Shown here piece after piece: positions 42,747 to 52,534 of a DNA stretch of 64,000 nt (positions are counted from its first letter, which is position 1; the number at the start of each line of letters is the position of its first letter). The stretch is from assembly GCA_020632885.1 (NCBI GenBank), contig JACKEQ010000031.1, forward strand, positions 1 through 64,000, read 5' to 3'. The translations under genes and the position numbers were made by a program. The notes under the pieces were generated by a model. The model saw nothing but the letters and a program-made list of their open reading frames with translations. It made no database searches and was not told where the DNA came from. This stretch comes from Alphaproteobacteria bacterium (GTDB taxonomy: Bacteria > Myxococcota_A > UBA796 > GCA-2862545).

Positions 42747-45088
42747 CGCCGGACCGCCACCACCGTGTAGGCATCGCCTCCCTGGTCGGCGTTGGCCGGC
42801 ATGAAGCGGTCCACGGTGGTGTGGGTGCGCAGGGCCTCCCGCACGGCCTGCTTCAGCGCGCCCGTGCCGTGCCCGTGGAGCACGAAGACCACGTCCGTGC
42901 CGGCCTGGACGGCCTTGTCGAGCCCGACGTCCACCGCGTCCAGCGCCTCATCCACCCGCATGCCGCGCAGGTCGACGGTGTTGTGGGGCATCCGCAGCGC
43001 CTGATCGAGCTCGGGACCCGCCGTCACCCGCACGGGGACCCGCCGTACCGCGGGCTTCGGCGTGGCACGCGGCGCCCCGACCAGCTCCAACTCGCCGGGC
43101 TTCGCGGTGAAGGCCACCATGCCCTTCCGCACCTTCAACGTCTTCCCCACCGCCTCCACGATCCCCGTGCCGAGGGTGGGGTGACGGACCTGATCGCCCA
43201 CCTCGAAGGCCCGCTCGGGCTCCGGGAGCACCTCGACCTCGGGCTCCGGGAGCAGGCCGGCGAAGGCCTCGAGCGACGCCCGGGCCGCGCGGGCGGCCTT
43301 CTGGGAGGGGGACTCCTGGAGCTGCGCCACGACCGCCCCGATGGCCTTCTCGGCCGACCGCAGCCGCGAGCGGAACGCCTCGGCGGCCTCGGCCTCCAGC
43401 GCGTCCGCCTTCGCCCGGATCTGCGCCGTGCGCCTGGTGAGCTCGGCCTCCCGGGCCTCGGCGGCAGCGAGGCGCGCATCGAGCTCGGCCTCCCGGTCCG
43501 CGAGACGCGTGCGCTGGAGCTCGAGGGCCTCCAGGGTCTCGGCCACCCCCTGGTCCTGGCTCTTCCAGAGCTCCCGGGCGCGCTCGAGCAGCCCGGCGCC
43601 CAGCCCGAGGCGCTCGGCGGTGGCCAGCGCGTGGGACTCGCCGGTGGTGTCCGGGATGAGCCGGTACGTCGGGCGACCCGCGCGGACCTCCATCGCGGCG
43701 ACCCGGAAGCGGGGGTCGCTCACGGCGAGCCCCTTGAGCGGCGGGTAGTGCGTGGTGGTGACCACGCGGACGTCGGCGTCCACGAGGGCCTCCAGCACGG
43801 CGATCGCGAGGGCCGCGCCCTGCTGGGGATCCGTGCCGCTCGCGAGCTCGTCGAGGAGCACTAGCCAGCCGGGGCCCGCGCGGTCGAGCATCTCGCGCAC
43901 CGCGACGAGCTGGGCCGAGAAGCTGGAGAGGTCGTCCTCGACGGTCTGGGCGTCGCCCACATCGGCCAGCACGCCGTCGAAGAAGTCGAACCGGCTGCCC
44001 TCGACGCACGGCAGCGCGAGCCCGTGTCGCACCATCCACGCGCACAGGCCGAGCGTCTTGAGCGCGATGGTCTTCCCGCCCGTGTTGGGACCGGTGAGCA
44101 CCAGGGCCGGCCGCGCGGCGTCCAGCGCGAGGTCGTGGCCGATCACCTCGATGCCCCGGAGCACGAGGATGGGGTGACGCGCCTGGTCGAGCTTCACGGT
44201 GGCCCGGTCGGACACGGTGACCACCGTGGCCCGCATGCGGGACGCGAGCCGCGAGCGGCTGGCGACGATGTCGAGCTGCACGAGGGCCTCGAGGGACTCC
44301 GCGAGCCGCTCGGCGTCCGCGCCCACCTGCCGCGAGAGGGCCGCCAGGATGCGGCGCTCCTCGGCCTCGAGGGCCCCCTCGGCCAGCCGCAGGCGGTTGT
44401 TGAGCTCGAGGATCTCGTGGGGCTCCACGAACACGGTCTTCCCGGAGCCGCTGGTGCCGTGCACCACGCCGCGGTTCTTGGCGTGGGGCTTGAGCGGGAG
44501 CACGTAGCGGTCGTTGCGGACGGTCCAGAAGGCGTCCTGCAGATCGTCCGCGAGGTCCGCCCCCTTGGCCATGGACTCGAGCGTGCTGCGCAGGGTGCCG
44601 TGCAGCTCGTTGATCCGCCGTCGCAGCTCACCGAGCTCGGGGTAGGTCCGCGCCGAGAGCTGCCCGTCGGCCTCGAAGGCCACCGAGAGCACGTCGAGCA
44701 GCTCGATGTCGAAGCGGATGGAGGCCGCGATCCCGGCGAGCTCGGGGATGGTGTCGTCGTCGAGGAGGCGACGGGCCGCCCGGTCGAGCACGTCGAGGGT
44801 GCGGCCGACCGCGATCAGATCCTGGGGGGCCAGGATCTCGCCCTTGCGGGCACCGCTCGCGATCCGCCCGATGTCCACGGCTCCCGAGAGGCTCGGCGCG
44901 CGCTGCTCCTCCTCGAGCAGGGTCCACTCGCGCAGGGCTGCGTAGGCCGTGCGCACGGCGGCTGCGTCCGGCAGCGGGCCGAGGGTGGCGAGGCGCTGGG
45001 CGGCGAGGGTGGTGGACGCGGACTCGACCCACGCGGCGCGGAGGAGCCCGGTGTCGAGGGAGGCCTCGGTGTGACGGGAGAGATCCAT
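42743..45088 (-). CDS. mutS2: MutS2 endonuclease
   Basis: The 781-residue protein has the MutS core and clamp, the ATPase with Walker A LTGPNTGGKTIALKTLG, Walker B LLDELASGTDP and the TTHYPPLK switch. A coiled coil (about 500-600) and a C-terminal Smr nuclease domain (VDLRGMRVDEALD, LHGHGTGALKQAV) follow. It lacks the MutS mismatch-recognition domain, as expected of MutS2, which acts on recombination intermediates or stalled ribosomes. It lies 9 bp after aroC. Confidence 0.96.
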   Translation of the reverse strand: MDLSRHTEASLDTGLLRAAWVESASTTLAAQRLATLGPLPDAAAVRTAYAALREWTLLEEEQRAPSLSGAVDIGRIASGARKGEILAPQDLIAVGRTLDVLDRAARRLLDDDTIPELAGIAASIRFDIELLDVLSVAFEADGQLSARTYPELGELRRRINELHGTLRSTLESMAKGADLADDLQDAFWTVRNDRYVLPLKPHAKNRGVVHGTSGSGKTVFVEPHEILELNNRLRLAEGALEAEERRILAALSRQVGADAERLAESLEALVQLDIVASRSRLASRMRATVVTVSDRATVKLDQARHPILVLRGIEVIGHDLALDAARPALVLTGPNTGGKTIALKTLGLCAWMVRHGLALPCVEGSRFDFFDGVLADVGDAQTVEDDLSSFSAQLVAVREMLDRAGPGWLVLLDELASGTDPQQGAALAIAVLEALVDADVRVVTTTHYPPLKGLAVSDPRFRVAAMEVRAGRPTYRLIPDTTGESHALATAERLGLGAGLLERARELWKSQDQGVAETLEALELQRTRLADREAELDARLAAAEAREAELTRRTAQIRAKADALEAEAAEAFRSRLRSAEKAIGAVVAQLQESPSQKAARAARASLEAFAGLLPEPEVEVLPEPERAFEVGDQVRHPTLGTGIVEAVGKTLKVRKGMVAFTAKPGELELVGAPRATPKPAVRRVPVRVTAGPELDQALRMPHNTVDLRGMRVDEALDAVDVGLDKAVQAGTDVVFVLHGHGTGALKQAVREALRTHTTVDRFMPANADQGGDAYTVVAVRR

Positions 45089-45097
45089 CCCCGAGGC

Positions 45098-46234
45098 TTA
45101 CTTGCCGTCGCCACCACCCGCAACGGCGTGGAGCGGCACGGGTGGCGGAGCGCCCACCTGGCCCCTCCAGCGCAGCCAGGCGTCCACGAGCGCCAGGGCC
45201 AGCATGGCCTCCACGATGGGCACGGCCCGCGGGAGCACACACGGATCGTGGCGACCGCGGGGACGCACGGTGACGGGCTGGCCGTGGTGATCCACGGTGT
45301 CCTGCTCGTGGAACACGGTGGCCACGGGCTTGAAGGCCACGGCGACCTCGATGGGCATGCCGTTGCTGATCCCGCCCTGGATGCCGCCAGAGCGGTTGGT
45401 GGCCGAGGCGATCCCCCCGTTCGGCCCGGGCACGAAGGGGTCGTTGTGGGCCCGACCCGTGAGGAGCGTGCCCGCGAACCCGCTGCCGATCTCCACGCCC
45501 TTCGCGGCGGGGATCGAGAGCATCGCGGCCCCGATCGTGGCCTCCAGCTTGTCGAACACGGGCTCCCCGAGGCCCGCGGGAACACCCCGCGCCACGGCGC
45601 GCACCACGCCCCCGACGGTGTCGCCGGCCGCGCGCACCTCGCGGATCCTGGCCTCCATGGCGGCGGACGCCTCGGGATCCGGACAGCGCACGGGGCTCCC
45701 TTCGACAGCGGAGGCAGCGACGGTCGTGGGATCCACGCTGGCAGCCAGCTCCTGCACGCGGTCGACCCACGCGACGACCTCGACGGGACCAAGGCTCTCG
45801 AGCACCTGGAGGGCGACAGCCCCCGCGGCGACGCGGGCTGCGGTCTCCCGGGCGCTCGCCCGTCCGCCCCCGGCCCAGGCGCGGTGACCGTACTTCGCGT
45901 CGTAGGTGAAGTCCGCGTGGGACGGCCGGTAGCGGTCGCGGAACGGCGCGTACGCGGACGGATCGGCGTCCTCGTTGCGCAGGACCAGCGCGATGGGCGT
46001 GCCGAGCGTGCGGCCCTCTGCGAGCCCGGAGAGCACCTCGACCCGGTCGGCCTCGCGACGCGCGCTGACGAGCTTCCCGGTCCCCGGACGGCGGCGGTCC
46101 AGCGCCGCCTGGATGCGCTCCAGATCGAGCGCCAGGCCCGGCGGACAGCCATCGATCACGGCCCCGAGGCCGCCACCGTGGCTCTCCCCGAAGGTCGTCA
46201 CGCGAAACGCCTGCCCCCACGTGTTGCCCGCCAC
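45098..46234 (-). CDS. aroC: Chorismate synthase
   Basis: The 378-residue enzyme converts EPSP to chorismate, the last common step of aromatic amino acid synthesis, using reduced FMN. It shows TFGESHGGGLGAVIDGCPPG at the N-terminus, RRRPGTGKLVSARREADRV, a central GGRASARETAARVAAG and FVPGPNGGIASATNRSGGIQ. The length is normal. It starts at GTG 46234 with GGAGGAGG upstream and is the first gene of the minus-strand run. It is divergent from psd with only 34 bp between. Confidence 0.97.
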   Translation of the reverse strand: MAGNTWGQAFRVTTFGESHGGGLGAVIDGCPPGLALDLERIQAALDRRRPGTGKLVSARREADRVEVLSGLAEGRTLGTPIALVLRNEDADPSAYAPFRDRYRPSHADFTYDAKYGHRAWAGGGRASARETAARVAAGAVALQVLESLGPVEVVAWVDRVQELAASVDPTTVAASAVEGSPVRCPDPEASAAMEARIREVRAAGDTVGGVVRAVARGVPAGLGEPVFDKLEATIGAAMLSIPAAKGVEIGSGFAGTLLTGRAHNDPFVPGPNGGIASATNRSGGIQGGISNGMPIEVAVAFKPVATVFHEQDTVDHHGQPVTVRPRGRHDPCVLPRAVPIVEAMLALALVDAWLRWRGQVGAPPPVPLHAVAGGGDGK

Positions 46235-46256
46235 GGTGCCTCCTCCGGTCGGATGT

Positions 46257-46262
46257 TAATCG
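46257..46262 (+). promoter_or_regulatory. Putative -10 box for leaderless psd
   Basis: TAATCG (within GTTAATCG) lies 6 nt before ATG 46269, and no ribosome binding site is present. The gap to the divergent aroC start is only 34 bp, so promoters for both genes must overlap. Confidence 0.4.
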
Positions 46263-46268
46263 GGCCGG

Positions 46269-47093
46269 ATGAAGGACGCGCTCATCGTCTCCGCCCTGTC
46301 GCTCCTCCCCCGGAACACGCTCGCGAAGGGCATGGGGTCGATGGCGAGGGCCTCCGCCTCCCGGGTGCTCACCCGCGCCTTCGTGCGCGCGTACGGGGTG
46401 GATCTCTCCGAGGCCACGGGGAGCATCGACGACTACCCGACCCTCGAGGCCCTGTTCACCCGCGAGCTCGTCCCCGGCGCGAGGCCGGTGTGCGGCGACC
46501 CCGATGCGCTCGTGTCGCCGGTGGACGGTCGCGTGGCCGCCATCGGGCGCACCGACGGCGGGGGGATCGAGGTCGCACCGGGCCGGACCCTCGACCTCGC
46601 CGCCCTGCTCGGCCGCGAGCCCTCCGGGGAGCACGACGTGGCCGTGCTCTACCTCTCGCCCACGGACTACCACCGGGTGCACGTGCCGCGGGAGGGCACG
46701 GTGGTGGACTGGGACTACGTGCCCGGCACGCTCTGGCCGGTGTTCCCGGCCGCCGTGCGGCGGGTGGACGGGCTCTTCGCGAAGAACGAGCGCTTCCGCG
46801 TCGGGCTCGCGACCGACCTCGGCACCCGCCTGGAGGTCGTGCTGGTCGGTGCGTTCGGCGTGGGTCGGATCGAGGTGTGCGCCACCGACGTGCTCTCCAA
46901 CGCCGGTGCGGGTCCCGCCGCAGGCACCCCGACGCCGCCCCTGCCGGTCGCTCGGGGAGGGTGGCTCGGTACCTTCCACCTCGGGTCCACCGTCGTGCTG
47001 GCGGGGCCGCCCGGCTCCATCGACTGGGAGGTCGGCGTGGGTGAGCACGTGCGGATGGGCGAGAGGATCGCCTCCGTGGCGCCATCGCCCTGA
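46269..47093 (+). CDS. psd: Phosphatidylserine decarboxylase proenzyme
   Basis: This 274-residue inner-membrane enzyme makes phosphatidylethanolamine. The self-cleavage site is LGST with Ser240, which becomes the pyruvoyl group of the alpha subunit. The catalytic Asp86 is in SPVDGRV and His135 in TDYHRVHVP. Length and motifs match the E. coli-type enzyme. It is leaderless by sequence and is followed after 37 bp by the signalling block. Confidence 0.95.
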   Translation: MKDALIVSALSLLPRNTLAKGMGSMARASASRVLTRAFVRAYGVDLSEATGSIDDYPTLEALFTRELVPGARPVCGDPDALVSPVDGRVAAIGRTDGGGIEVAPGRTLDLAALLGREPSGEHDVAVLYLSPTDYHRVHVPREGTVVDWDYVPGTLWPVFPAAVRRVDGLFAKNERFRVGLATDLGTRLEVVLVGAFGVGRIEVCATDVLSNAGAGPAAGTPTPPLPVARGGWLGTFHLGSTVVLAGPPGSIDWEVGVGEHVRMGERIASVAPSP

Positions 47094-47118
47094 AACCCGA
47101 TCGAGACTGGGCTCGTGG

Positions 47119-47124
47119 TAGAAC
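47119..47124 (+). promoter_or_regulatory. Putative -10 box before the degenerate phosphatase
   Basis: TAGAAC ends exactly 6 nt before ATG 47131, the spacing seen at other leaderless candidates, and no ribosome binding site is present. Confidence 0.4.
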
Positions 47125-47130
47125 CGGCCC

Positions 47131-48117
47131 ATGGTCAGCGAGCCCGAAGCCTCCGGACAGCGCGGCGCCCTGCCCGCGATCCTCGCGAGCCTGGGATCGG
47201 CGGTCGAGGCCCTCGACCCCAATACCGGCGACGGCGGTCGCGAGCAGGCGCGCGCCTCCCTCGCCCACGCCCTGGCCGGCGTGCTCGCCGCGGAGCGGAA
47301 GCGCGGAGGCTCCCGGGAGGCGCTGCCCGAGGCGCGCAAGCTCCTCCAGGCGCTCCTCAAGCTCGTCGAAGATCGCACCGACGTCGAGCACCTCAAGCGG
47401 GCCCGCGATCAGACGCGCCGGCGCCATGCCCAGCTCCAGCAGGCCACCGCCGGCGAGCTCCCGCTCGAGCTGGACCTCTGGACCTCCGGGCATCCGGACC
47501 GCCAGGTGGACTGGTGGTCCATCGCTCCGCTCTCGGCGGACGCCATGCTCGGCGTGCTCGGCACGGTGATCGGCGACGAGGCGGACGTGGCGGTGGTGGG
47601 TGGCGCCCTGCGGGCCGCCCTCTCGGTGGCCTGCAAGGGCATGGGCCGCGGGCTCGGGCCCGAGCGCGCCCACCTCGTGCTCCACGCCACCCTCGTCGAC
47701 CTGTTCGGCGCGGGGCTCACCGTGCCGGCCCTCGCGTTCAAGCTGGACACCACGGAGCGCGAGCTGAGCCTGGCCTGCGCGGGCCACAGATCGCTCTGGC
47801 ACGTGCGGGACGGTGTCTTCCAGACGCTCCGGGTGCATCCGGGCACGCCGCTCGGCGTGGAGCCCGTGAAGCGCCCGCGGGCCCTCGAGCTCCAGCTCCG
47901 TCCGGGCGACGTGCTCGTGGGCCTCTCCGCCGGGACGTTCGAGATCGAGGGGCCGGACGGGAGCACGCCCAGGGAGGCCGACCTGCGGGTCGCGCTGCTG
48001 CAGGGGCTCGCCGCCGATCGCTCGCCCGCGACCGTGCTCCGGGAGGCCCTGGTCCGGCACGCCGGGAGCGACGCGTGGGTCCCCCAGGCCACGGTGTTCT
48101 CCGTTCGACTGCGGTGA
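47131..48117 (+). CDS. Degenerate SpoIIE/PP2C-like phosphatase
   Basis: The 328-residue protein follows the layout of the intact SpoIIE phosphatase at 52535-53698 but has lost metal ligands. The VGDVTGHG position reads LGTVIGDE, the first-strand SGDWW is QVDWWSI, and the YTDG equivalent is GLSAGTFE. Structural phrases survive, such as LACAGHRSLWHVRDG and PGTPLGVE. It is therefore probably an inactive binding partner in the switch system rather than an enzyme. The N-terminal 120 residues are helical. A 710-residue STAS protein is encoded 52 bp downstream. Confidence 0.7.
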   Translation: MVSEPEASGQRGALPAILASLGSAVEALDPNTGDGGREQARASLAHALAGVLAAERKRGGSREALPEARKLLQALLKLVEDRTDVEHLKRARDQTRRRHAQLQQATAGELPLELDLWTSGHPDRQVDWWSIAPLSADAMLGVLGTVIGDEADVAVVGGALRAALSVACKGMGRGLGPERAHLVLHATLVDLFGAGLTVPALAFKLDTTERELSLACAGHRSLWHVRDGVFQTLRVHPGTPLGVEPVKRPRALELQLRPGDVLVGLSAGTFEIEGPDGSTPREADLRVALLQGLAADRSPATVLREALVRHAGSDAWVPQATVFSVRLR

Positions 48118-48169
48118 CGTCCGGGCCTTGTTAACCAGGGGCGATCGACCCCCCTCGCTGGATACCTTC

Positions 48170-50302
48170 ATGCCCACCGACCCCAACGATCCCCAGAACC
48201 CCGCGGACGAGGATGTCGGCTTCGGCGCGTTCGGTGGCTCGGACGGCACCGGATTCGACTACGCCGCCTTCGAGGAGAGTCTCCAGACCCAGGAGGAGGA
48301 CGAGCAGTTCACCGATCCGGGCATGGTGGAGGAGCAGGTCCAGAGCCGGGCGACGATCGATCTGCGGCGGATCCCCCAGGACAACGCCACGTACGAGACC
48401 CGCGAGCTCGGTCGGTTCCTGATCGTGACGATCCGCGGGCGCGTGAACGAGTCCTTCCCGGGCGAGGCGATCGGCGAGAAGCTCCGCGGGTCCGTGGTGT
48501 TCGATCTCACCGAGGTCGACCGCATCACGTCGTTCGGCGTGCGCGCCTGGCTGCAGATGCTCGACGTCGCCAAGATGAAGGAGGCCTACTTCGTCCGCGC
48601 GAGCCCGGCGGTGGTCAACCAGGTCACCATGATGCGCAACTTCTGCGGTCCCGCGCGGATCCACAGCCTCGTGGCGCCCTACTCCTGCCAGAGCTGCGGC
48701 AACGAGTTCGGGGTCACCTACGACGCGGTGGGAGACCGCACCGCGCTCCGCGCCCGCAACCCCCTGGTGGTGGAGTGCCCCCAGTGCCGCACGGGCGCCG
48801 AGCTCGACGAGGATCCCTGGGTCTTCTTCGGCATCGACGAGCAGCTCCTCGAGGAGGTGCCCGACGACCTGCAGAAGGTGCTCGACAACCTCGGTGATCG
48901 CCCGCAGCACGCGCCCATCGAGAAGGCGATCGTCGACGACACGACGCGCATCCGGTTCAACGGCGCCGTAGACGGCAACACGCGCTTCCAGCGCGCCTTC
49001 AGCGGCCTCGAGGGGCCCATCGTGGTCGACCTGCGCACCGCGACCTCGGTGGACACCGCCGCCGTCGACGGTCTGTACGATCACCTCACCCGCCTCGACC
49101 GCTCGATCACCCGGGTCACCCTCGAGGGCTGCCCGGTGGCCCTCCTGAAGCGGGTCCTCGACGCACCCGTCGATCGCCTCGTCGTGCGCTCCGTGCTCAC
49201 CAACGCGGTGTCCGACAGCCGGGACCTCTCCCGGCCCGTCGTGGTCGACCTCGAGCGCCACGGGAGTACCCTGAAGCGCGGGTCGGTTCCGGATCTCGAC
49301 ATCCCCTGGCGCGACGAGGCCTTCCGGCTCGAGGGCATGGAGGTGCTCCAGGCGGCGGCCAGCTCGCTCCAGCCGTCCTCCACGCCCGCTCCCAGCCACC
49401 GGCCCGGCACGCCCGCCCCCGCGCCCACCAACGTCCCGCTCGCGGCCGGTGGTGCCGGGGTCTCCCTCGCGCTCCTCGGCGGCGTCGGGGTCCTGCTCGT
49501 GCTCGTCGTGCTGCTCGTGGTGTTCGTGATGATGCCCGGCGGGGACACCCCCCCCGCACCCACGCCCGCCCCGGGGCCCACGCCGATCGCGGCCCCCGCC
49601 GCCAACCCCCAGGGTGAGTGGTCCTCCGGAGGGCTGCTGCCCCCGGCGTGGTCCGAGCGGGCGATGGTCGAGGACGGCGCCGATCTCCTGATCTCCGGCA
49701 TCGGCAGCGGGCCCTCCCAGACCGAAGCGCTGGAGGCGGCCCGCCGCTCGGCCCTCGAGCGTCTCCTGGCTCCCGCCTCCACCGAGGTCACCACGCACCC
49801 CCTCGACGTCCTGCCCGCGAGCGGACCCCAGCGCGAGGCCGCCCTCGCCCGCTGGGTGACCAGCACCACGAGCCTGCCGCTCCAGCGCAGCCAGGACGCC
49901 TCCCGCACCACGGTCGAGGGTCGGGCCGAGGTCGCGGTGCAGTACAGGATGCCGAAGAAGGACCTCGACGCGTTCCTGGCTCCCTTCAAGCGCACCGCCA
50001 CGTTCCGCGGCCTCACCTTCGCCCCCCGTCCGCCCTGGGCCGAACCCGGGCTCCGCATCACCGAGCGCGCCACGTACCTGCGGGTGGGCGAGCCGGGCGA
50101 CGTGCTGGTCTCCGTGGCCGGCAAGCCGGTGAGCACGGCAGGGCAGCTCGAGTCCATCGGGCGCCAGGCCTTCGAGGCCCTGGAGCCCGGCGCCACCATG
50201 AACCTCGTGGTCCTCCGCGACGGTGAGAGCGTGACGCTCCCCTTCACCAAGCAGCGCCCCGTCGCTGCGCCCGTGCCACAGCTCCAGTTGCCGCCTCAAT
50301 GA
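48170..50302 (+). CDS. Membrane protein with two STAS domains and a zinc ribbon
   Basis: The 710-residue protein has an acidic N-terminus and a STAS domain (about 80-170) with candidate phospho-Ser121 in DRITSFGVRAWL. A zinc ribbon follows (Cys173, 176, 203, 206 in CQSC and CPQC), then a second STAS-like domain (about 260-345) that has lost the Ser (VDTAAVDG). Next come a Pro-rich linker, one membrane helix (about 430-455) and an extracytoplasmic part ending in a PDZ-like segment (GEPGDVLVSVAGKPVSTAG). ATG 48170 is chosen because an earlier start adds only unstructured residues. It overlaps the kinase gene by 4 bp. It is probably the phosphorylated switch protein of the block. Confidence 0.75.
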   Translation: MPTDPNDPQNPADEDVGFGAFGGSDGTGFDYAAFEESLQTQEEDEQFTDPGMVEEQVQSRATIDLRRIPQDNATYETRELGRFLIVTIRGRVNESFPGEAIGEKLRGSVVFDLTEVDRITSFGVRAWLQMLDVAKMKEAYFVRASPAVVNQVTMMRNFCGPARIHSLVAPYSCQSCGNEFGVTYDAVGDRTALRARNPLVVECPQCRTGAELDEDPWVFFGIDEQLLEEVPDDLQKVLDNLGDRPQHAPIEKAIVDDTTRIRFNGAVDGNTRFQRAFSGLEGPIVVDLRTATSVDTAAVDGLYDHLTRLDRSITRVTLEGCPVALLKRVLDAPVDRLVVRSVLTNAVSDSRDLSRPVVVDLERHGSTLKRGSVPDLDIPWRDEAFRLEGMEVLQAAASSLQPSSTPAPSHRPGTPAPAPTNVPLAAGGAGVSLALLGGVGVLLVLVVLLVVFVMMPGGDTPPAPTPAPGPTPIAAPAANPQGEWSSGGLLPPAWSERAMVEDGADLLISGIGSGPSQTEALEAARRSALERLLAPASTEVTTHPLDVLPASGPQREAALARWVTSTTSLPLQRSQDASRTTVEGRAEVAVQYRMPKKDLDAFLAPFKRTATFRGLTFAPRPPWAEPGLRITERATYLRVGEPGDVLVSVAGKPVSTAGQLESIGRQAFEALEPGATMNLVVLRDGESVTLPFTKQRPVAAPVPQLQLPPQ

Positions 50303-52479
50303 GCAATCTCGGCGAGCCCATAGGGGTCGCCTCCGTCTCCCGCTACCGCTTCGTCCAGCGCCTGGCGAGTGGGGGGATGGCGGAGATCTACGCTGCAGAC
50401 ACGAGCGGCGTGGCGGGCGTGAGCCGCCGCGTGGCCGTGAAGCGCGTGCTGCGGGATCACCTCGACGACGACGCCATCCTGAACATGTTCGCCCGGGAGG
50501 CCCGCCTCTCGGTGCGCTTCCAGCACCCCAACATCGTCCAGACCTACGACGTGCTGGAGGTGGGCGGTGAGCTCTACATCACGATGGAGCTGCTCGAGGG
50601 CATCAGCCTCATCGACCTGCTCCGGGTGTTGGACGGTCCCGAGCCCGCCCTGACGGTCGCCCAGAGCACCTACGTCGTGGACCGCGTGCTGGCCGGGCTC
50701 CACTACGCCCACGAGCTGCTCGGGCCCGACGGCGAGCCGCTTGGCATCGTGCATCGCGACGTGTCGCCGCACAACGTCTTCCTGACCCTCGACGGGAACA
50801 TCAAGCTCCTGGACTTCGGGGTCGCCAAGGTGTCCTCGCGCACCGAGGGTGACACCGAGAGCGGTGTGGTGAAGGGCAAGGTGCTCTACATGGCACCCGA
50901 GCACTGCCAGGGGGGCACGGTCGACCGGCGCGCCGACGTGTTCTCCGCGGGCGTCCTGCTCTACACGCTCCTCACCAACCGGCATCCGTTCAAGGGCAAG
51001 AACCCCTACGACACCATGCGGGCCGTGATCCACGACCCCGCTCGCCCACCCTGCGAGGTCCGCCCCGACCTGCCGGAAGGCCTGGAGAGCATCGTGCTCC
51101 GCGCGCTCGAGAAGGCACCCGACACGCGCTTCCAGACGGCCCGCGAGATGCAGGAGGCCCTCGCCGACCAGATCCGCGCCCACGGCCTCTACACCACCGA
51201 CGCCGAGTTCGGCCGGTTCGTCCAGGGCGAGATGCCCACGATCGACCGCTCGGACGACCCCGATGGCCTCCCGCCCGACCTCGTCCTGGGTGCGGTCCCG
51301 GAGGTGCACACGGGGCGCCACCCCGCGGCGGACGCCTCGCTCGCCGAGACTCCACACGCCATCGTGGAGCGGGTGTTCGGCGTCACGCTGCTCCAGCTGC
51401 GCGGCCGGCTGGACGAGCGCTTCGATCCCGCGCCGCTCACGCCGCACCTCAAGGGCCGCCTGCTCGTCGACACCTCCGGGGTCGAGAACATCACGTCCTA
51501 CGGCATCCGCGGGCTGCTCTCGTTGTTCGAGCACGCCCAGACCACGTCCATCACGCACGTCCGCTGCTCGGTGCCCTTCATCCAGCAGGTCGGCATGGTG
51601 CGCATGCTGCTCGGCGGCGGGAGCATCGTGTCGTTCGAGCTGCCCTACGTCGATCCCGTGAACGGCAACGCCTTCACGGTGACCCTCGACGGCAAGGTGG
51701 GTGAGCGCGCCCTCCGCGAGCGGAAGCCACCCCCGTGGACCTGCCCGGGCTACCCGGATCGCGACGCCCGGTTCGACGAGCACGCCGAGTCCTACCTGTC
51801 CTTCGCGGACGCGTTCACGGCGGACCCCGACCCCGATCTGCGGGCCGTGATCGAGGGTCTGGCGGCCGAGCACCGCAGACGCGAGGTGGAGAAGGGCGTG
51901 GATGCGGACGGCACGCACATCTGGATCCGGCGGCCCCTCCAGGCGTCCTTCCGGTGGCGGAACCTGCTCGGTGGCCTCGAGGGTCGCGTGCACCTCGACC
52001 TCGAAGACACCCCGTCGTGGACCGAAGAGGGCGTGGCCGCCCTGGTGAGGGCGATCCGCAAGGAGGCGGAGGCCATCGAGTCCCTCTGCGTCACCCATGC
52101 TCCCCGCCCGCTCATCTCGGGCCTGCTCGACGCCGGTCTGGGCGAGCGCATGCTCGGCTCCACCGGCCGTGTGCACGCGGTGTGCTCCTCGTGCGGCGTG
52201 CCGCGTCGTCTGGCGCTCGGGTTCGAGAAGCTGGCTGCGCTCCACGAGGGGAGCCCGCTCGACGGTCGCTGCCCGTCGTGTGGTGGTGGGCTCGTGTCCA
52301 CCGAGGACTTCTCCGAGCTCGGTCTGTCCACCCCGCCCGTCCCGGCGAACCCGGTGGCCGCGACGGCTCCGCTCCCGGAGTCGGAAGAGGGTCCGCCCGG
52401 TGTCGTCTGGGCAGCGCTCGCGGTAGCGGTGGTGGTGGTGATCGTGGTCGGATGGTGGCTCGCCACCGCTTCACATTGA
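50299..52479 (+). CDS. Membrane Ser/Thr kinase with STAS domains and zinc ribbon
   Basis: This 726-residue protein has an N-terminal Hanks-type kinase (15-290) with all key residues: LASGGMAE glycine loop, Lys48, HRDVSPHN with Asp154, DFG at 172-174 and MAPEH. Then come a STAS domain (about 350-440) with Ser400 in ENITSYGIRG, a second STAS-like domain (about 550-620), a CSSC/CPSC zinc ribbon and a C-terminal membrane helix (about 700-720). The same STAS-zinc-STAS order occurs in the protein encoded just upstream, so kinase and substrate probably share ancestry. Overlap ATGA with the upstream gene indicates coupled translation. The intact SpoIIE phosphatase follows after 55 bp. Confidence 0.88.
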   Translation: MSNLGEPIGVASVSRYRFVQRLASGGMAEIYAADTSGVAGVSRRVAVKRVLRDHLDDDAILNMFAREARLSVRFQHPNIVQTYDVLEVGGELYITMELLEGISLIDLLRVLDGPEPALTVAQSTYVVDRVLAGLHYAHELLGPDGEPLGIVHRDVSPHNVFLTLDGNIKLLDFGVAKVSSRTEGDTESGVVKGKVLYMAPEHCQGGTVDRRADVFSAGVLLYTLLTNRHPFKGKNPYDTMRAVIHDPARPPCEVRPDLPEGLESIVLRALEKAPDTRFQTAREMQEALADQIRAHGLYTTDAEFGRFVQGEMPTIDRSDDPDGLPPDLVLGAVPEVHTGRHPAADASLAETPHAIVERVFGVTLLQLRGRLDERFDPAPLTPHLKGRLLVDTSGVENITSYGIRGLLSLFEHAQTTSITHVRCSVPFIQQVGMVRMLLGGGSIVSFELPYVDPVNGNAFTVTLDGKVGERALRERKPPPWTCPGYPDRDARFDEHAESYLSFADAFTADPDPDLRAVIEGLAAEHRRREVEKGVDADGTHIWIRRPLQASFRWRNLLGGLEGRVHLDLEDTPSWTEEGVAALVRAIRKEAEAIESLCVTHAPRPLISGLLDAGLGERMLGSTGRVHAVCSSCGVPRRLALGFEKLAALHEGSPLDGRCPSCGGGLVSTEDFSELGLSTPPVPANPVAATAPLPESEEGPPGVVWAALAVAVVVVIVVGWWLATASH

Positions 52480-52534
52480 GACGAGCCGGGATGTCCCGAC
52501 CGCGCGGAGCGGGACACGAAGGCGAGGAGCGACG

